Assembly: GCA_030145305.1 (NCBI GenBank)
Contig: JAQYVX010000008.1
Coordinates: 124,001 to 188,000 of the forward strand
Length of the DNA: 64,000 nt
Source: Halarcobacter sp.
GTDB lineage: Bacteria > Campylobacterota > Campylobacteria > Campylobacterales > Arcobacteraceae
Reading direction: 5' to 3'
The position numbers and the translations under genes were made by a program. The notes under the pieces are model-generated. The model was given only the letters and a program-made list of their open reading frames with translations, was not told the DNA's origin and searched no databases. Below are positions 62,500-64,000 of this stretch, one piece after another (position 1 is the first letter of the stretch; every line of letters begins with the position of its first letter).

Positions 62500-63637
62500 T
62501 TAAAACTCCTAATTTCTTTAGTCTTTTTAGTCCTCTTTTTGCTCTTTTATCATTTTTTTTAGTACCTAGTGCTTTTTTAAACCATATTTCAGCATTTTTA
62601 TAATCTTTTAAATATCTTTCATAAACTCTAGCAGTTTTAAGTGTCCCATCACTATCCCCTTTTTCATGAACTAATTTGAACCATTTTAAAGCATTTTTAT
62701 AATCTTTGATGTCTTCATATACATATCCTAGGTTAAATGCGCAACTTAAACAATTAATCTCTTCATAACCTTTTTTATTCCAAAAAATAGCCTTATCATA
62801 ATCTTTTAAAATATCGCTATAGAGAAGGCCAAGTCTTGTTGTCGCATTTTTACTTCCAGACTCAAAACCTTTTTTATACCAAATTTCTGCATTGCCATAA
62901 TCTTTTTCATCTTCTTCATACACTTGTCCAATGGATGAATAACAATTTGTATATCCAAGCTCTGCACACTTTAAAAAATACTCTTTTGACTTTTTTAAAT
63001 CTTTATAACCTTCATCTTTAGTATAAAATACGCCAAGATTAAAATACCCTTGTGGGTCTTTTCTCTCAACTGCTAGTTTTAGATAAGTCTCTTTTGCTTT
63101 TTCTAAATCACCTTTCATCCTATAGGTATGTCCTAGGCCTTCAAGGGAATAGTTATCTCCACTATTTGCTGATTTGGTATACCATTTTATTGCTTCATTA
63201 AATTTTGCTTGATTGAAGTATTGAACCCCTAGGTTATGCATAGCTAGGGTATGACCTTTTAAAGCTGCTTTTTTATATTCTTTTATTGCATATTTAGAAT
63301 CTTTATTCATAAAGGCTGAATATAAACTTCCTAATTGATAGTATGATTCTACACTTCCAGCTTTTATTCCTTTTTTAAAGTACTTTTCTGCTTTTTTATA
63401 ATCTTTTGTAGTTTTTATATAATAAATTCCTACACAGTTATATCCTTGTATCTCTCCACTTTCTATAAGAGACTCAAACTTTTTTAAATCTTCTTTTGTA
63501 TAGGCCTCTTTTTTACATTGTTCTATATCATAGTTTGTTTTTACTATTTTTATATTCTCTTGTTTTATAGTTGAGCAAGAAGTTAAAGTAATAACTATTA
63601 AAACTAAACTACTAATTATTTTAAATATTTTTTCCAA
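62489..63637 (-). CDS. Sel1/TPR-repeat lipoprotein, candidate immunity protein
   Basis: 382 residues with a lipoprotein signal ending LTSC (Cys21). The rest is a run of about eight to nine Sel1-like helical repeats (AEKYFKKGIKAGSVESYYQLGSLYS, ALKGHTLAMHNLGVQYF and so on). It is predicted to sit in the periplasm on a membrane. Known Tle immunity proteins are often periplasmic or lipid-anchored, and its gene overlaps the DUF2235 gene by 11 nt, so an anti-lipase role is likely but not proven. Confidence 0.8.
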   Translation of the reverse strand: MEKIFKIISSLVLIVITLTSCSTIKQENIKIVKTNYDIEQCKKEAYTKEDLKKFESLIESGEIQGYNCVGIYYIKTTKDYKKAEKYFKKGIKAGSVESYYQLGSLYSAFMNKDSKYAIKEYKKAALKGHTLAMHNLGVQYFNQAKFNEAIKWYTKSANSGDNYSLEGLGHTYRMKGDLEKAKETYLKLAVERKDPQGYFNLGVFYTKDEGYKDLKKSKEYFLKCAELGYTNCYSSIGQVYEEDEKDYGNAEIWYKKGFESGSKNATTRLGLLYSDILKDYDKAIFWNKKGYEEINCLSCAFNLGYVYEDIKDYKNALKWFKLVHEKGDSDGTLKTARVYERYLKDYKNAEIWFKKALGTKKNDKRAKRGLKRLKKLGVLSEQ

Positions 63638-63649
63638 TTTGCATTTTCC

Positions 63650-63994
63650 TTAATATTCAAATCTACGTTTTACATTCCTTAGTTCTCCTAAGGTGTCTTT
63701 TAAATACAAATATTCAATATAATTATAGTTATCATAAATATCTGCTGATTTTTCTAATTCAATTAGTTTTATATCAAACTCATCTTTTTTAATTTGTATA
63801 ATATTAGAACAATTTTTTATATGAGATTTAATTTCATCTAAGTTTTTTCTCTTGGTAACATTATCAATAAAATTAGATTTATTATCTTTATTTAATAAAT
63901 TAACAAATATTTCCATCTCTTTTTTTGTGTAGTAAGGTCTATCTATTCGTGTACTATAAGCATTATCTAACTCTTTATTAAAATTTATATTCAT
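63650..63994 (-). CDS. Unknown helical protein at the window edge
   Basis: 114 residues if started at ATG 63994; the upstream context is cut by the window end, so the true start could be further out. Charged, mostly helical (KKEMEIFVNLLNKDNKS, KKDEFDIKLIELEKSADIYDNYN), without signal peptide. It lies 12 nt upstream of the Sel1 lipoprotein gene on the same strand and so is probably in the same operon. Family not recognised. Confidence 0.55.
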   Translation of the reverse strand: MNINFNKELDNAYSTRIDRPYYTKKEMEIFVNLLNKDNKSNFIDNVTKRKNLDEIKSHIKNCSNIIQIKKDEFDIKLIELEKSADIYDNYNYIEYLYLKDTLGELRNVKRRFEY

Positions 63995-64000
63995 ATAAGC

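Noticed and set aside
1-64000. Mobile elements, prophage, CRISPR array or tRNA-linked integration site
   Set aside because: No transposase, integrase, regularly spaced repeats or tRNA-like cloverleaf was seen, even around the accessory region 54-64 kb.

Overview
The window looks like a chromosomal stretch of a member of the Campylobacterota, most likely an Arcobacter-group (Arcobacteraceae) bacterium. The DNA is very AT-rich. Gene strings such as ilvB-ilvH-lpxD and purD-RDD-lptD-(phosphoribosyltransferase)-pnp are typical of this phylum, PutA lacks an N-terminal DNA-binding domain, and a 6S-RNA-like gene sits just before purD. I saw no tRNA, rRNA, CRISPR array, insertion sequence or transposase.

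Layout. 1-7936: glycerol use. A leftward glpS-T-P-Q-U-V ABC importer operon (glpV runs off the left edge) is divergent from glpD and a GntR/UTRA regulator. 8117-9050: a small ribbon-helix-helix-like protein overlapping an unknown 220-residue protein. 9082-17308: a five-gene LIV/HAAT amino-acid importer followed by bifunctional PutA, then a membrane-anchored FMN glutamate-synthase-like protein to 19076. 19123-24000: a leftward substrate-binding protein / membrane protein / permease / ATPase / NnrS cluster, with Fur-box-like 6-1-6 palindromes before three start sites, plus two small coupled genes on the other strand. 24099-31304: ttcA, DUF523, trxC, a minimal rod/hook-like protein, a HEQSH metallopeptidase-like protein, a SulP permease, a diguanylate cyclase, a phosphatidylserine-synthase-like enzyme and Ppx/GppA. 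31319-49030: a short flagellin-like protein, then ilvBH, lpxD, ftsK, hpf, der, a second SulP permease, hemD, 6S RNA, purD, an RDD protein, lptD, a phosphoribosyltransferase and pnp. 49293-54368: chemotaxis operon cheY-A-R-D-B.

54437-64000 is the accessory part. A leftward operon encodes two bitopic proteins, a lipoprotein and an M23 peptidase, which looks like an envelope-spanning assembly. It is divergent from a ParA-like ATPase across a region with an exact 14-nt direct repeat. Then come a KAP P-loop NTPase fused to an FGE/SUMF1-like domain, a Tle1-type DUF2235 lipase-like protein, a Sel1-repeat lipoprotein that is a plausible immunity partner, and an unknown 114-residue protein at the edge.

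Most noteworthy: ftsK seems to start at ATA; the two glycerol-importer ATPases carry complementary defects that should leave one good ATP site; the Fur-boxed ABC/NnrS cluster; the four GFF-type repeats in the CheA linker; TtcA lacking one iron-sulfur cysteine; and the KAP-FGE / ParA / envelope neighbourhood. All functions are inferred from reading the sequence; no database search was run.
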